Source: Sporosarcina ureae
Lineage (GTDB): Bacteria; Bacillota; Bacilli; Bacillales_A; Planococcaceae
DNA length: 64,000 nt
Direction of reading: 5' to 3'
Assembly: GCF_002082015.1 (NCBI RefSeq)
Contig: NZ_CP015109.1
Location: 1,901,001 to 1,965,000, forward strand
The notes under the pieces are model-generated. The model had not been told where the DNA came from, searched no databases, and was given only the letters and a program-made list of their open reading frames with translations. How positions within the stretch are numbered: the stretch's first letter is position 1; each line of letters opens with the position of its first letter. Positions 17,672-25,904 of this stretch are shown piece after piece. The position numbers and the translations under genes are program-made.

Positions 17672-19396
17672 ATGAGATTCTTATTAAAAAAATGGCACTT
17701 GTTTTGTTTACTCGTAACTCTACTAATACTGGCCCCACTTTCCACGGTAAGTGCAGCGGCATTAACCGACGAAGCAACAGACATGCCGACTGACAAAGAA
17801 TGGATCATTACGTTCAGTTTCCCCGTTATTGAGTCCAGTATTACGTCTAAATCTATTTATGTGATGAACAGTAAACAAGAGGAACAACCTGTTAAAACAT
17901 CTGTACAGGATGATGTCGTAATTGTTCAAGCACCCGAAGCAGGGTACGAAGCTGGTCAAACATATACTTTACATATTACGACAGATGCCTTAGGACAAGT
18001 CGGTAATGAGATTAAAACATTAAAAAAGCCCATTACAAAACCTTTCACGATCACGACAGAAGTCTATTCTGTTGTCGATATTCGTGAAGATGGAACATAT
18101 TCAGTTGCCTCAAGCCACTCTACTTTTGATAAAGCAAATGCCAGCTTACAAGAAGGTCAAGGTATCATGCTAAATGAACAATATGTCAAAATTCCATCTG
18201 GCTTTGTAGCAACCAATACTCAAACCGTCACGTCTATTTACAAAAAGCCAATCTTTACGAAAATGTATGAATATACAGGTGTCGCTACTGATACAGAACT
18301 TACTTATTCAGACGCTACAGCAGACTACATTAAGGTGTATATAGGTGGACAAGACATGTACATCAAACACGAAGATGTCACACTCATTCCAACTGCTACA
18401 GCGAAAGGACAATCCTATTATCAAGCGAATCAACAAGGCTTATGGCATTACGTTTATCACCATCATAGTGGAAAATACGACGGTGCGTATGTAGTCGGTA
18501 AAAAGCCCGAGTTTCTAAACGAAGGCGTCAAGTATTATAGTGTCGACGGAGCAAACTTCACTACTGCAGACGGCGAAATTACAGGTGAAAGTCATGCCTA
18601 CTTCCAATATCTATCACCACGTGTTCCAACAAACTATAGTGCTGCAGAGTTAGATACGTATATCAACACTCAACTCGCTGCAAAAGAACTGACAGGTGGC
18701 AGATATAGAAACGCTACAGTGAAAAGTCCATTAAAGGATCTGGGGGCTACATTAAAGTTAATTGAAAAAGAGTATCGTATTAACGCATTACTTATTTTAT
18801 CACTCGCTATTCATGAAAGTGATTACGGCATGAGTTGTCACGCACAAAACTACAACAATCTATTTGGACTAACTGTTCCTGACAATGATGCGCACTGTTC
18901 AGAAGATGTCGATACCTCTTCGAAGAAATACTATGCATCTGTCATGGAGAATATCTCGGCACTAGTAAATCAATTAAATACAAATTACTTAGATCCCTTG
19001 AATATGCGGGAATATCGGTACAATGGCGTAGCACTCGGCAATACATTGATCGGGATGAACGTACGCTATGCTTCAGACCCTTACTGGGGAGCAAAAGCAG
19101 CGGGTCATATGTATAGCATAGATCAAGAGCTTGGTGGCAAAGACTATCAAAAGCATGAGCTTGGCTTTACGGCAAGTTCAGACGTCAGCATTCGCACCGG
19201 ACCCTTCATAGACCATAACCGTGCGTACCAGTATAAACTGGATTGGACGATTAAACTTCTAGGTCAAATGCCGATTACTCTGTCTGCTACACCTTCAGAA
19301 ACAAATGGTTGGTTACGGGTTATTTCTGAATTGCCAAAAGACAGTTCAGATTTATATACAATAACTCCAAATGTTCGCATAGTGACTACACATTAA
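17672..19396 (+). CDS. Secreted N-acetylglucosaminidase (peptidoglycan hydrolase)
   Basis: A 574 aa exported cell-wall hydrolase. Signal peptide 1-29 (STVSAAA). An Ig-like SbsA-type domain (about 30-130) is suggested by TDKEWIITFSFPVIESSIT and the strand pattern. The glucosaminidase domain spans about 320-490: LLILSLAIHESDYG gives the catalytic Glu382, with the NYNNLFGL and YASDPYWGAKAAGHMYSID blocks typical of the family. The C-terminus (about 495-574, SSDVSIRTGPFIDHN) resembles an SH3-type wall-binding module. It probably cleaves the GlcNAc-MurNAc bond during wall turnover. The ATG follows AAGGAGAG. Hairpin terminators flank the gene on both sides. Confidence 0.9.
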   Translation: MRFLLKKWHLFCLLVTLLILAPLSTVSAAALTDEATDMPTDKEWIITFSFPVIESSITSKSIYVMNSKQEEQPVKTSVQDDVVIVQAPEAGYEAGQTYTLHITTDALGQVGNEIKTLKKPITKPFTITTEVYSVVDIREDGTYSVASSHSTFDKANASLQEGQGIMLNEQYVKIPSGFVATNTQTVTSIYKKPIFTKMYEYTGVATDTELTYSDATADYIKVYIGGQDMYIKHEDVTLIPTATAKGQSYYQANQQGLWHYVYHHHSGKYDGAYVVGKKPEFLNEGVKYYSVDGANFTTADGEITGESHAYFQYLSPRVPTNYSAAELDTYINTQLAAKELTGGRYRNATVKSPLKDLGATLKLIEKEYRINALLILSLAIHESDYGMSCHAQNYNNLFGLTVPDNDAHCSEDVDTSSKKYYASVMENISALVNQLNTNYLDPLNMREYRYNGVALGNTLIGMNVRYASDPYWGAKAAGHMYSIDQELGGKDYQKHELGFTASSDVSIRTGPFIDHNRAYQYKLDWTIKLLGQMPITLSATPSETNGWLRVISELPKDSSDLYTITPNVRIVTTH

Positions 19397-19419
19397 TAAC
19401 TATGTAAGTGGATCTAAAA

Positions 19420-19454
19420 AACAGGCCTATCCAGTTTATCTGGATAGGCCTGTT
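19420..19454. terminator. Bidirectional terminator between the glucosaminidase and SDR genes
   Basis: A perfect 15-base stem (AACAGGCCTATCCAG with its complement) around TTTAT, with A-rich sequence to the left and T-containing sequence to the right. Confidence 0.85.
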
Positions 19455-19476
19455 CAGATTTCATCAAGCAAATAAA

Positions 19477-20202
19477 TTAAAACGGGTTAGTAGCAATGAA
19501 ACTTGCTGTTTTCACATAAACACGTCGATTTAATTTTAATTGATTTACAATAACTTCAGCAATGTCTTCCGATTGAATCAATTTAGAGTCGTCATTTTCT
19601 TTAATCAAATTTAGATCTAATGCTAAATCTGTCGCTACAGTACTTGGTGTTAGAGCCGAAACGCGTATATTATTTCGACGTACTTCTTGTGCTAATGATT
19701 CTGTAAAGCCAATTACCGCAAACTTTGATGCACTGTATGCACTTGAAGTAGCCGCACCATTTAGACCATTTGTTGATGAAATATTAATGATATCACCTGT
19801 ATTTTTTTCAATTAATTGCGGTAACACGGCACGTGTCACATAATATGTACCCATTAAGTTGACATCTACTATGTTCTTCCACTCTTCTGGGTCCATCTCC
19901 AAGACCGTACCAAATGAAGCAATCCCTGCATTGTTAATTAAAATATCAGCAGTTCCTAATTTATTAGTTAATGATGCAATGGCTTCTTCAACTTGCTCTT
20001 TAGATGAAACATCAGCAGTTGCATAAGCGACTTTTACGCCATGACCTTCAATTTCTGTCGCTACTTCTTTTAAAGCAGACTCTGTTCTTGCAAGCAATCC
20101 AATATGGACTCCCTCTTTTGCCAAGTGAAGTGCCGTTGCTTTCCCTATACCTCTTGCCGCGCCAGTAACAAATGCTACTTTTCCAGTTAATGATTGTGCC
20201 AT
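19477..20202 (-). CDS. Short-chain dehydrogenase/reductase
   Basis: A 241 aa classical SDR enzyme, NAD(P)H-dependent. Cofactor motif TGAARGIG (13-20), structural NNAG (90-93) and catalytic Ser142/Ser143, Tyr156 and Lys160 (YSASK) are present. The arginine at position 39 (LLARTES) favours NADPH. The closest family pattern is the FabG/3-ketoacyl-ACP-reductase-like group, but the gene stands alone and no fatty-acid genes are near, so the substrate is unknown. The ATG follows AAGGGG. It is the last gene before the repeat-bounded region starting at about 20.33 kb. Confidence 0.9.
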   Translation of the reverse strand: MAQSLTGKVAFVTGAARGIGKATALHLAKEGVHIGLLARTESALKEVATEIEGHGVKVAYATADVSSKEQVEEAIASLTNKLGTADILINNAGIASFGTVLEMDPEEWKNIVDVNLMGTYYVTRAVLPQLIEKNTGDIINISSTNGLNGAATSSAYSASKFAVIGFTESLAQEVRRNNIRVSALTPSTVATDLALDLNLIKENDDSKLIQSEDIAEVIVNQLKLNRRVYVKTASFIATNPF

Positions 20203-20325
20203 TTTACAAGACCCCTTTTAAGTGTTGTATGCTTTTTCTTTTAGTATACCCGTTGATGAAATCCTTAGCATGAATGAAAGCTTGAATAGTGACTTTGATT
20301 AATGATTCAAGTTCGTTCTCCCTAA

Positions 20326-20350
20326 ACCTCACTCACTTATGATCAGGCCT
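20326..20350 (-). repeat. SCC attachment-site-like repeat, distal copy
   Basis: On the minus strand ATCATAAGTGAGTGAGGTTT, matching the copy at 24290-24310 at 19 of 20 positions and sharing ATCATAAGT with the rlmH 3' end (25096-25115). Same orientation in all three. It marks the likely outer edge of the accessory region. Confidence 0.75.
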
Positions 20351-20458
20351 GCCGTTATAGATGTGGATGAGGTTTTCTGTAGTTTTAGGGTAACTCTAGA
20401 CTCCATAACCCAGAAAACCAGCTACTTCATATACATGCTCATGAATTTACCTATGTGG

Positions 20459-21343
20459 CTAACGTAAACTTCTTGATAGCCTTTTTCGCTGATATGTAGA
20501 CAGCACTACTCCTCCCACTATAAACAGTGAGCCGACAATTTCCGCCCCCGTTATTGGTTTATACAGCAAGACTAATCCCATGATCATCGCTACAAAAGGT
20601 TCTAAATTAGATAATATAGACGCCTTTGAAGCATCAACATATCGAATATTGTTATTCCAAATCAACATGGCGATACCGTGTACCACAACGGCAGTTATAA
20701 TCAGAAATGACCAATCCGAGATCTTTACACTCATTCGTATCGGCGTATCAAGTAAAAAAATAAAAGGAACCGACACAACTAGTCCGACAACATTTGAATA
20801 TAATGTAATTGCAAGTGGATCCACTCTATTGGAAAGGAGTCTCGTTACGATAATTAGCATAGCAAAAGTAATCATTGTGACTACGATCCACCATAAACCT
20901 TTATCGATATGTAAAGAGGATACATTTCCTTTTGCTACTACAAAGTAAATACCTATAATCGCTACAATAGATCCGAGTAACATACGAATTGTTAACTTCT
21001 CTTTCAAAAAAACACCTGCTAAAACACCAGTTAAAATGGGTGTAGTTGCTAAGATTAATGCAGAAGTTGTTGGATCAGCTGTTTCTAATCCGGCAAAAAA
21101 AGACCACTGGTTAATAAAAACGCCAAAAACACCTAGAAAAATCACTGCCAATACATCATATTTATTTAATCGTTTCACTTGCAGTCTGTATGAAGATAAT
21201 CCAATCAAAAAAAGTACTATAAACAATAATCTGAGCGAAGTGAGAAGAGCTGGGGAAAAGTGCTGGACTAGCATCTTACCAAAAACAAAATTACTACCCC
21301 ATACCATTACACAAAGTGTCAGCCAAGCATATGCTTTTAACAA
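20459..21343 (-). CDS. DMT superfamily (EamA) transporter
   Basis: A roughly 294 aa inner-membrane protein with about ten hydrophobic segments and two EamA repeats. Repeat one contains WGSNFVFGKMLVQHFSPALLTSLR and ILATTPILTGVLAGVFLKEKLT; repeat two contains ASILSNLEPFVAMIMGLVLLYKPIT. The family exports metabolites, amino acids or drugs; the substrate cannot be told. I prefer the TTG at 21343 because GGGTGA lies just upstream; a GTG three codons earlier overlaps that site. It lies within the repeat-bounded region downstream of rlmH, so it may be cassette cargo. Confidence 0.87.
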   Translation of the reverse strand: MLKAYAWLTLCVMVWGSNFVFGKMLVQHFSPALLTSLRLLFIVLFLIGLSSYRLQVKRLNKYDVLAVIFLGVFGVFINQWSFFAGLETADPTTSALILATTPILTGVLAGVFLKEKLTIRMLLGSIVAIIGIYFVVAKGNVSSLHIDKGLWWIVVTMITFAMLIIVTRLLSNRVDPLAITLYSNVVGLVVSVPFIFLLDTPIRMSVKISDWSFLIITAVVVHGIAMLIWNNNIRYVDASKASILSNLEPFVAMIMGLVLLYKPITGAEIVGSLFIVGGVVLSTYQRKRLSRSLR

Positions 21344-21903
21344 ATTTATCACCCTTCCTACAACAAAATGCCAACTGGCCTATTCTATACTTACTTATGC
21401 TTTTCGTACATATTTTTGTTTGGAAGTACCCACTCACTGACCTATAGGATGGCAATGTGTACAAGATTAAAACGCAGTAGCAGTAATATTTCCATATTAC
21501 ATAGGCATTTTGTTATTCGTTACATCCTAATAGCATTAACATTGCATGGATGGTTCGTCATTTAGAACATATTTTTATATTTACACAATTTACGGAAGTA
21601 TAATAACACTGTATAACGAACAATATTAAAATTTATTAAATAAATGTTCGTATATTGACTGAAAGCACAAAAAACCTTTGCTATAATCATAACGTATTCA
21701 TTGTAATAGTACTTTTTACTACTTTCCATATAAAATATTAATAAGTAATAAGAATCAATTAATACATAATCGGTTTCTAGCATCATCATACTGTAACAGC
21801 TATTCGTTACTGTTTGGATTAATGAAATCCATCACGCATCTGGGAAAGCAGTGTGCTTAGGAATACTATTCGATGAAATTATTTAAGGAATGAGGGATCA
21901 TCT
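21344..21903. other. AT-rich intergenic region
   Basis: About 560 bases with no convincing gene. It contains short inverted sequences (CGAACA...TGTTCG around 21617-21653) and long A/T tracts. It must hold divergent promoters for the transporter and the lipoprotein nucleosidase, but none stood out. Low complexity frames here are not supported by codon pattern or ribosome-binding sites. Confidence 0.5.
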
Positions 21904-22764
21904 TTGAGGAACATGAAGTTAGTTGGGGTTATTGTATGTATGCTTTTTCTAGCAACGATCGTTTCAGGCTGTAACTCCACTACTAATAGTACAGCAGACA
22001 CTGAACAACGCCCGATCATTGTGCAAGGACCCATGCCTATTGAAGCCGAGAAGTTTGCTGAAAAATTAAGTGACGCAGAAGTTGAAGAATCAGGAAACTT
22101 TGTTTTTTATAAAGGAACTATCGATGACTATCCTGTAATTGTTACCAAGACTAGTAAAGGGATGGAAAACACGGCAGCCGCCACTGCATTAGCAATTGAA
22201 AAGTACAATCCTATCGCGATTATCAATCAAGGAACTTCAGGCGGACATGACCCGAACTTGCATGTATTTGATATAGTCTTAGGTAAACGGACGGTCAATA
22301 TCGGTTCGATGAAGACTGAGTCTGCAGAAGAAAACGAAGGAATGGATCCATCATTATGGAAGCCTATGGACCTCATGGCTTCTGAAGGCAGTGCCGGAGA
22401 GGACCCCGATGCAGAGAAGATTCGCTACTTTGATGGCGACGATGAATTATTGGCAGCAGCCAATGCGGTTAAAGACCAATACGAACTGGGGAAAGTTGTT
22501 GAAGGTACTATTGGATCCGCTGATCTGTGGAATAACGAAGTAGACCGCATAAACTGGTTCCATGAAAAGTACGGTACTTCCGTTGAAGAAATGGAAGGTG
22601 CTGCTGCAGCACAAATTTCCGATAGTTACAATGTTCCTTTCTTAGGAATACGCATTCTTTCCAATAACAAAACGAATAACGGTCAGTATAATCCAGATAC
22701 CGCTTCAGCCAATCAAGACTATGTTCATCTTGTTCTAAAAAAATATATCTCCAATTTAAAATAA
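21904..22764 (+). CDS. Lipoprotein of the purine nucleosidase/phosphorylase (PNP_UDP) family
   Basis: A 286 aa exported lipoprotein: signal peptide ending VSGC (Cys23), then a nucleosidase fold related to MTA/SAH nucleosidase (MtnN). Family blocks are AIINQGTSGGHDPNLHVFDIVLG (cut: INQGTSGG...FDIV), VEGTIGSADLWN, the purine/ribose-binding EEMEGAAAAQ (Glu in MEG) and FLGIRILSNN. The usual catalytic Asp of MtnN (SND/SDxA) reads RILSNNKTN here, so Asp is replaced by Asn. It would act outside the membrane on nucleosides, if active. TTG start with GAGGGA 6 bases upstream. It lies in the accessory region downstream of rlmH. Confidence 0.82.
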   Translation: MRNMKLVGVIVCMLFLATIVSGCNSTTNSTADTEQRPIIVQGPMPIEAEKFAEKLSDAEVEESGNFVFYKGTIDDYPVIVTKTSKGMENTAAATALAIEKYNPIAIINQGTSGGHDPNLHVFDIVLGKRTVNIGSMKTESAEENEGMDPSLWKPMDLMASEGSAGEDPDAEKIRYFDGDDELLAAANAVKDQYELGKVVEGTIGSADLWNNEVDRINWFHEKYGTSVEEMEGAAAAQISDSYNVPFLGIRILSNNKTNNGQYNPDTASANQDYVHLVLKKYISNLK

Positions 22765-22783
22765 GAAGTTCTAACTCATAAGT

Positions 22784-22835
22784 AAAACTAGAAAAGAACA
22801 GTTTGTTCCATAAACTCTTCTCTTCTAGTTTTTTA
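22784..22835 (+). terminator. Terminator of the lipoprotein nucleosidase gene
   Basis: AAAACTAGAAAAGAACAGTT pairs with AAACTCTTCTCTTCTAGTTT (two non-canonical positions) and ends in a TTTTTT run. Confidence 0.8.
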
Positions 22836-22892
22836 GCGTTCAGGAGTCTTAGGCAGTGTATTCAAAAAATCTTAGACGTGTACAAGCCGGAT

Positions 22893-22918
22893 AAAAAATA
22901 AATAAATAAATAAATAAA
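22893..22918. repeat. Short tandem AAAT/TAAA repeat
   Basis: About six copies of the four-base unit AAAT in an AT-rich gap between a terminator and the 3' end of the RES gene. Simple-sequence DNA with no visible coding role. Confidence 0.6.
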
Positions 22919-23010
22919 AGTAATTTTTTAATTCCAATAGTCTTATATTTAAATTTTTCGCCTATATTTGCGGTACGGTTCACCGTATCATAACAAAATG
23001 AGGTTTTAAT

Positions 23011-24201
23011 TTAACCACTTAAATGGCAGACCTTTTTTAAGGTTAGACCCACATTGCACTGACGGTCATGACAATCTGAGTTTTCAAAGAACAAAACATA
23101 AGCTTTTTTTTCGTTAAGAGAACTCGGATAAACAATACCGTTAATATTAGTGTTATTATATTTAAAGACATGCCTAAAGTATTCTGTAACAATTTGTGTG
23201 GGCACATAGTCCACATGTTCTCTACCATCTTTTGCTACTGGCTTTGTAAAGTCGTTTAAAAAATTATAAAAGAACTTTACTACCGAACGTTTTTTACGCT
23301 CATCTTCATCGAAAATACTAGGTAAACTTGGCAAAGATGTTAAATCTAATAATATTAATTTTTCGTTATTAACAAATTCACCAATACTCGCTACTACATT
23401 CTTGCCAGGTCTATATTCCACTTCCAGTAAAGCCGTTTCTTTGCTGTCTGCGCCATAAAACATCGGTATCCCAGCCGGACTCATTCTATTTGAGCTTTTC
23501 GCATACTCTTTTGCTGGTGTCCCAATTTCTTTTGCTCTATGAAATAACTCACCCTCTGATGATATACGAGCCCTAAAAAACTTGCTTGACGATACTTTTT
23601 TAAGCAGATTTAATTCCTCAACAAAACTAGCTATAATATCCAAAATCTCATGTGGAACTGCTCGCTTCTTTTCGTCATCTAAACGATAGGAACTATTTAA
23701 AAATAGATAACGTATGCTATGTTTTACTTGCTCAGAAAAATCGTTCCATGTGTAAAATAGCTCTTCGTCTTCCGTTGAACCATAAGGGTCAACTTTACAC
23801 CACATTGTATCCATTAATGCACTCCTAATATCTTCAAACAAACTGTCAGGGTTTATACCTACTTCACCATATAAGACATTTTCAGTGAAATCCCATCCAT
23901 CATATATTTCGACCCCTAGATATCCACCTTCTCCTGAATCATAGCCTACCCCTTCATCGTCAGGGTTTCCCCACTCATATTTAATACCTGTCATTATAAA
24001 CTCCATTATTAAATCAATATCAGCAGCTAAGGTATCCTCGTCTTCCGCGCCACAATAATCACATTTATCAGCAGATGCGTTCTCTTCTATATAACGCTGA
24101 ATATATATGTCTGAAACACATTCAGAACAAACAAATTTATTTCCAAGCGTACTAAAACCGAGCTCATTTTCTTTTATCAGAAGATTTTTGTGATAACCCA
24201 A
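23011..24201 (-). CDS. HEPN/RES-domain protein with zinc ribbon, putative NAD-degrading toxin
   Basis: A 396 aa protein of three parts: a four-cysteine zinc ribbon (Cys25, Cys28, Cys47, Cys50), an alpha-helical middle of the HEPN/RES N-terminal type (about 55-200, containing WNDFSEQVKHSIRYLF) and a C-terminal RES domain (about 205-380). RES residues visible are Arg210 in FFRARIS, Tyr249 in PMFYGADSKETALLEVE with its glutamates, and the DYVPTQIVTEYFR helix. RES domains in Res-Xre toxin-antitoxin pairs degrade NAD. No Xre antitoxin is next to it, so here it may be a stand-alone abortive-infection effector. Function is inferred. Confidence 0.8.
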   Translation of the reverse strand: MGYHKNLLIKENELGFSTLGNKFVCSECVSDIYIQRYIEENASADKCDYCGAEDEDTLAADIDLIMEFIMTGIKYEWGNPDDEGVGYDSGEGGYLGVEIYDGWDFTENVLYGEVGINPDSLFEDIRSALMDTMWCKVDPYGSTEDEELFYTWNDFSEQVKHSIRYLFLNSSYRLDDEKKRAVPHEILDIIASFVEELNLLKKVSSSKFFRARISSEGELFHRAKEIGTPAKEYAKSSNRMSPAGIPMFYGADSKETALLEVEYRPGKNVVASIGEFVNNEKLILLDLTSLPSLPSIFDEDERKKRSVVKFFYNFLNDFTKPVAKDGREHVDYVPTQIVTEYFRHVFKYNNTNINGIVYPSSLNEKKAYVLFFENSDCHDRQCNVGLTLKKVCHLSG

Positions 24202-24289
24202 TGTTTAACACTCTCCTTTAAAACATCTTATAACTATCTTAACTATATAAAGGGGATTTATTCCACCCGTTTATAACCTCTTACAAAAA

Positions 24290-24310
24290 ACCTCATTCAC
24301 TTATGATAAG
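24290..24310 (-). repeat. SCC attachment-site-like repeat, middle copy
   Basis: On the minus strand TTATCATAAGTGAATGAGGT followed by a T-run, the same layout as the rlmH end (TTATCATAAGTAAGTACGGT plus T-run). It splits the accessory region into a 0.8 kb and a 4.0 kb segment. Confidence 0.78.
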
Positions 24311-24381
24311 ATTCATCACTATGCAGCTAAGTGCAGTAAACTTTTAACTTTAACTGAGATAATCATAAGGTTTGGAAACTA

Positions 24382-25053
24382 TTACTGATTTAACATCCCT
24401 TTATTTACAAATTCTATTATTTCAATTACCTCATCCGGATTTGTGTCGAACCACTCTGAGCCGGGAGACTTTTCAATTTGCTTTCCTCTCACTTTTAAGA
24501 TTGAATGTAACATTGTTTCCAATAACGAAGCATCATCAGTTTTAACAATGTATTCAATAGTCGGAGTTTCCGGTAATGCAGTCGATGCTTGAGCAAGTAT
24601 TCGAATTATCGGGTCACTATCTGTTCTTCCGATCTTACAAGGCCATGTTCGTTTGTTCTGTAATAATGCAAGTTTTTTATAACCATCGTAATAATAAAAA
24701 TACACCGCCGAAATACCATTTCCATACACAGCATGTGCAGGGATTCTTTCCACTTGAGTTACTTCCTCTTCTTCTTTTTCTTTTATAACCGGTGAATTCT
24801 CTTTATTTACATCCCAGAATCCACGTGCTCTATTTTCTACCCAACCCTTTTTGGACATATTTTCAAGAGCCCTTTTTACTGATCTTGGAAAATCTTTAGC
24901 CTCAGGGGGTAATCCACCATTTGCTTCATGATAACTTAGCACTTTATTTACTATTTCATCTCTTTTAATAGTCTTTCCATTAAACAACTCAATTATTAAA
25001 GTTTCAATGATTGCGGGTGTTAGGGGTAATTTGCTGTACCTATAACTTTCCAC
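24382..25053 (-). CDS. GIY-YIG-type (T5orf172-like) nuclease with N-terminal winged helix
   Basis: A 223 aa protein. Residues 8-82 look like a winged helix of the restriction-enzyme accessory type (RDEIVNKVLSYHEANGGLPP, SVKRALENMSKKGWVENR). An acidic linker follows (90-102). The C-terminal domain (about 108-215) matches the T5orf172/Mug113 branch of GIY-YIG nucleases: AVYFYYY for the first strand, CKIGRTDSDPIIRI, the catalytic-type Glu179 in LLETMLHSIL and GSEWFDTNPDEV. A role in DNA restriction or phage defence is inferred. It is the first gene downstream of rlmH, between two attachment-like repeats. Confidence 0.78.
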   Translation of the reverse strand: MESYRYSKLPLTPAIIETLIIELFNGKTIKRDEIVNKVLSYHEANGGLPPEAKDFPRSVKRALENMSKKGWVENRARGFWDVNKENSPVIKEKEEEEVTQVERIPAHAVYGNGISAVYFYYYDGYKKLALLQNKRTWPCKIGRTDSDPIIRILAQASTALPETPTIEYIVKTDDASLLETMLHSILKVRGKQIEKSPGSEWFDTNPDEVIEIIEFVNKGMLNQ

Positions 25054-25095
25054 TTATTCTTCTCTCCTCTCTAAATTAGTTTTTTTAAAAAAACC

Positions 25096-25115
25096 GTACT
25101 TACTTATGATAAGGC
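25096..25115 (-). other. attB-like site in the 3' end of rlmH
   Basis: The last codons of rlmH (Pro-Tyr-His-Lys-stop) and the following bases read CCTTATCATAAGTAAGTACG, then GG and a T-run. In staphylococci the same rlmH codons form the SCC cassette insertion site (TATCATAA core). Here the core is repeated at 24290 and 20326. Confidence 0.8.
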
Positions 25116-25579
25116 TCCCCCTTAATAATCCGAAACCCACGATAAATCTGTTCCACCAACACCAACTTCATCAACTGATGTGGAAACGTCATCTTGGAAA
25201 ATGACAACTTCTCATTTGAACGCTGTAATACACTACTATGTAAGCCGAGTGATCCACCAATTACAAAGACAATCTTGCTTTTACCATACGTCATCAACGA
25301 ATCGATACTAGCTGCAAATTCCTCAGAAGTTTTCATTTTCCCGTCGATTGCTAGTGCAATGACATGCGCGTCTGGTGCAATTTTCGCCAGAATTCGATCA
25401 GCTTCTTTCTTTTTAACGATTTCCATGTCAGCTTCGCTTAGTGTTTCAGGTGCTTTTTCGTCCGCCACTTCGATTAACTGCATTTTTGCATAGCTACTTA
25501 GACGTTTTGTATACTCTTCTATTCCTTGTTTCAAATACTTCTCTTTTAACTTACCCACGGTGACAATTGATATATTCAC
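25100..25579 (-). CDS. rlmH: 23S rRNA (pseudouridine1915-N3)-methyltransferase
   Basis: RlmH methylates pseudouridine 1915 in helix 69 of 23S rRNA, using S-adenosylmethionine and a SPOUT knot fold. It is 159 aa, the family length. The SAM-knot region is [19 protein letters not shown], and the C-terminal [13 protein letters not shown] is strictly conserved because it forms the active site. The start is GTG. It follows htrA in the wal locus as in Bacillus. The gene is the classic insertion target of SCC elements (there called orfX), and the accessory region lies just beyond its stop. Confidence 0.96.
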   Translation of the reverse strand: MNISIVTVGKLKEKYLKQGIEEYTKRLSSYAKMQLIEVADEKAPETLSEADMEIVKKKEADRILAKIAPDAHVIALAIDGKMKTSEEFAASIDSLMTYGKSKIVFVIGGSLGLHSSVLQRSNEKLSFSKMTFPHQLMKLVLVEQIYRGFRIIKGEPYHK

Positions 25580-25582
25580 AGT

Positions 25583-25890
25583 TTATCCACTCGCCCTCTA
25601 ATTGTTATACACAGTACTTATGCACATATCCACAATCTTATCTACATATTGTGTCCGATTATCCGTTCTCTACTACATGTGAATTTCACTGATTATTATA
25701 CCATACGAATGTGGATAACTATTTACTTGTTTCACAATTTAAATAATATAATCCTTTTTCCATAAAAAATGAAAATGCTTCAACCTATTGGCCTGTAAGG
25801 GATTAACACTTGTCATCTTTGTGTTATTTATTATTTTTTAAACATATTATTTTGCACAATATTATACACATTATTTTGATTTTATCCACA
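25583..25890. other. DnaA-box cluster in the rlmH-htrA intergenic region
   Basis: The 411-base gap contains five perfect TTATNCACA boxes: TTATACACA at 25605-25613 and 25862-25870, TTATGCACA at 25618-25626, TTATCCACA at 25882-25890 and its complement at 25710-25718. One-mismatch copies lie at 25583, 25626, 25638 and 25850. The density approaches that of oriC, 28 kb away. This suggests a DnaA-titrating or regulatory cluster. No gene is present in this gap. Confidence 0.8.
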
Positions 25891-25904
25891 ATTGGATAAC
25901 TTCA

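Noticed and set aside
21562..21789. A 75-codon minus-strand frame in the AT-rich gap
   Set aside because: Composition is dominated by Tyr, Ile, Phe and Asn from AT-rich DNA, with no good ribosome-binding site.
22893..22918. Tandem AAAT repeat as a CRISPR or phase-variation tract
   Set aside because: It is simple four-base repetition in non-coding DNA without spacers and not within a gene or clear promoter.
20459..25053. A cassette recombinase (ccr) or transposase that would make the region autonomous
   Set aside because: I looked for serine-recombinase and transposase motifs in all genes of the interval and found none; the region can only be a remnant or a dependent element.
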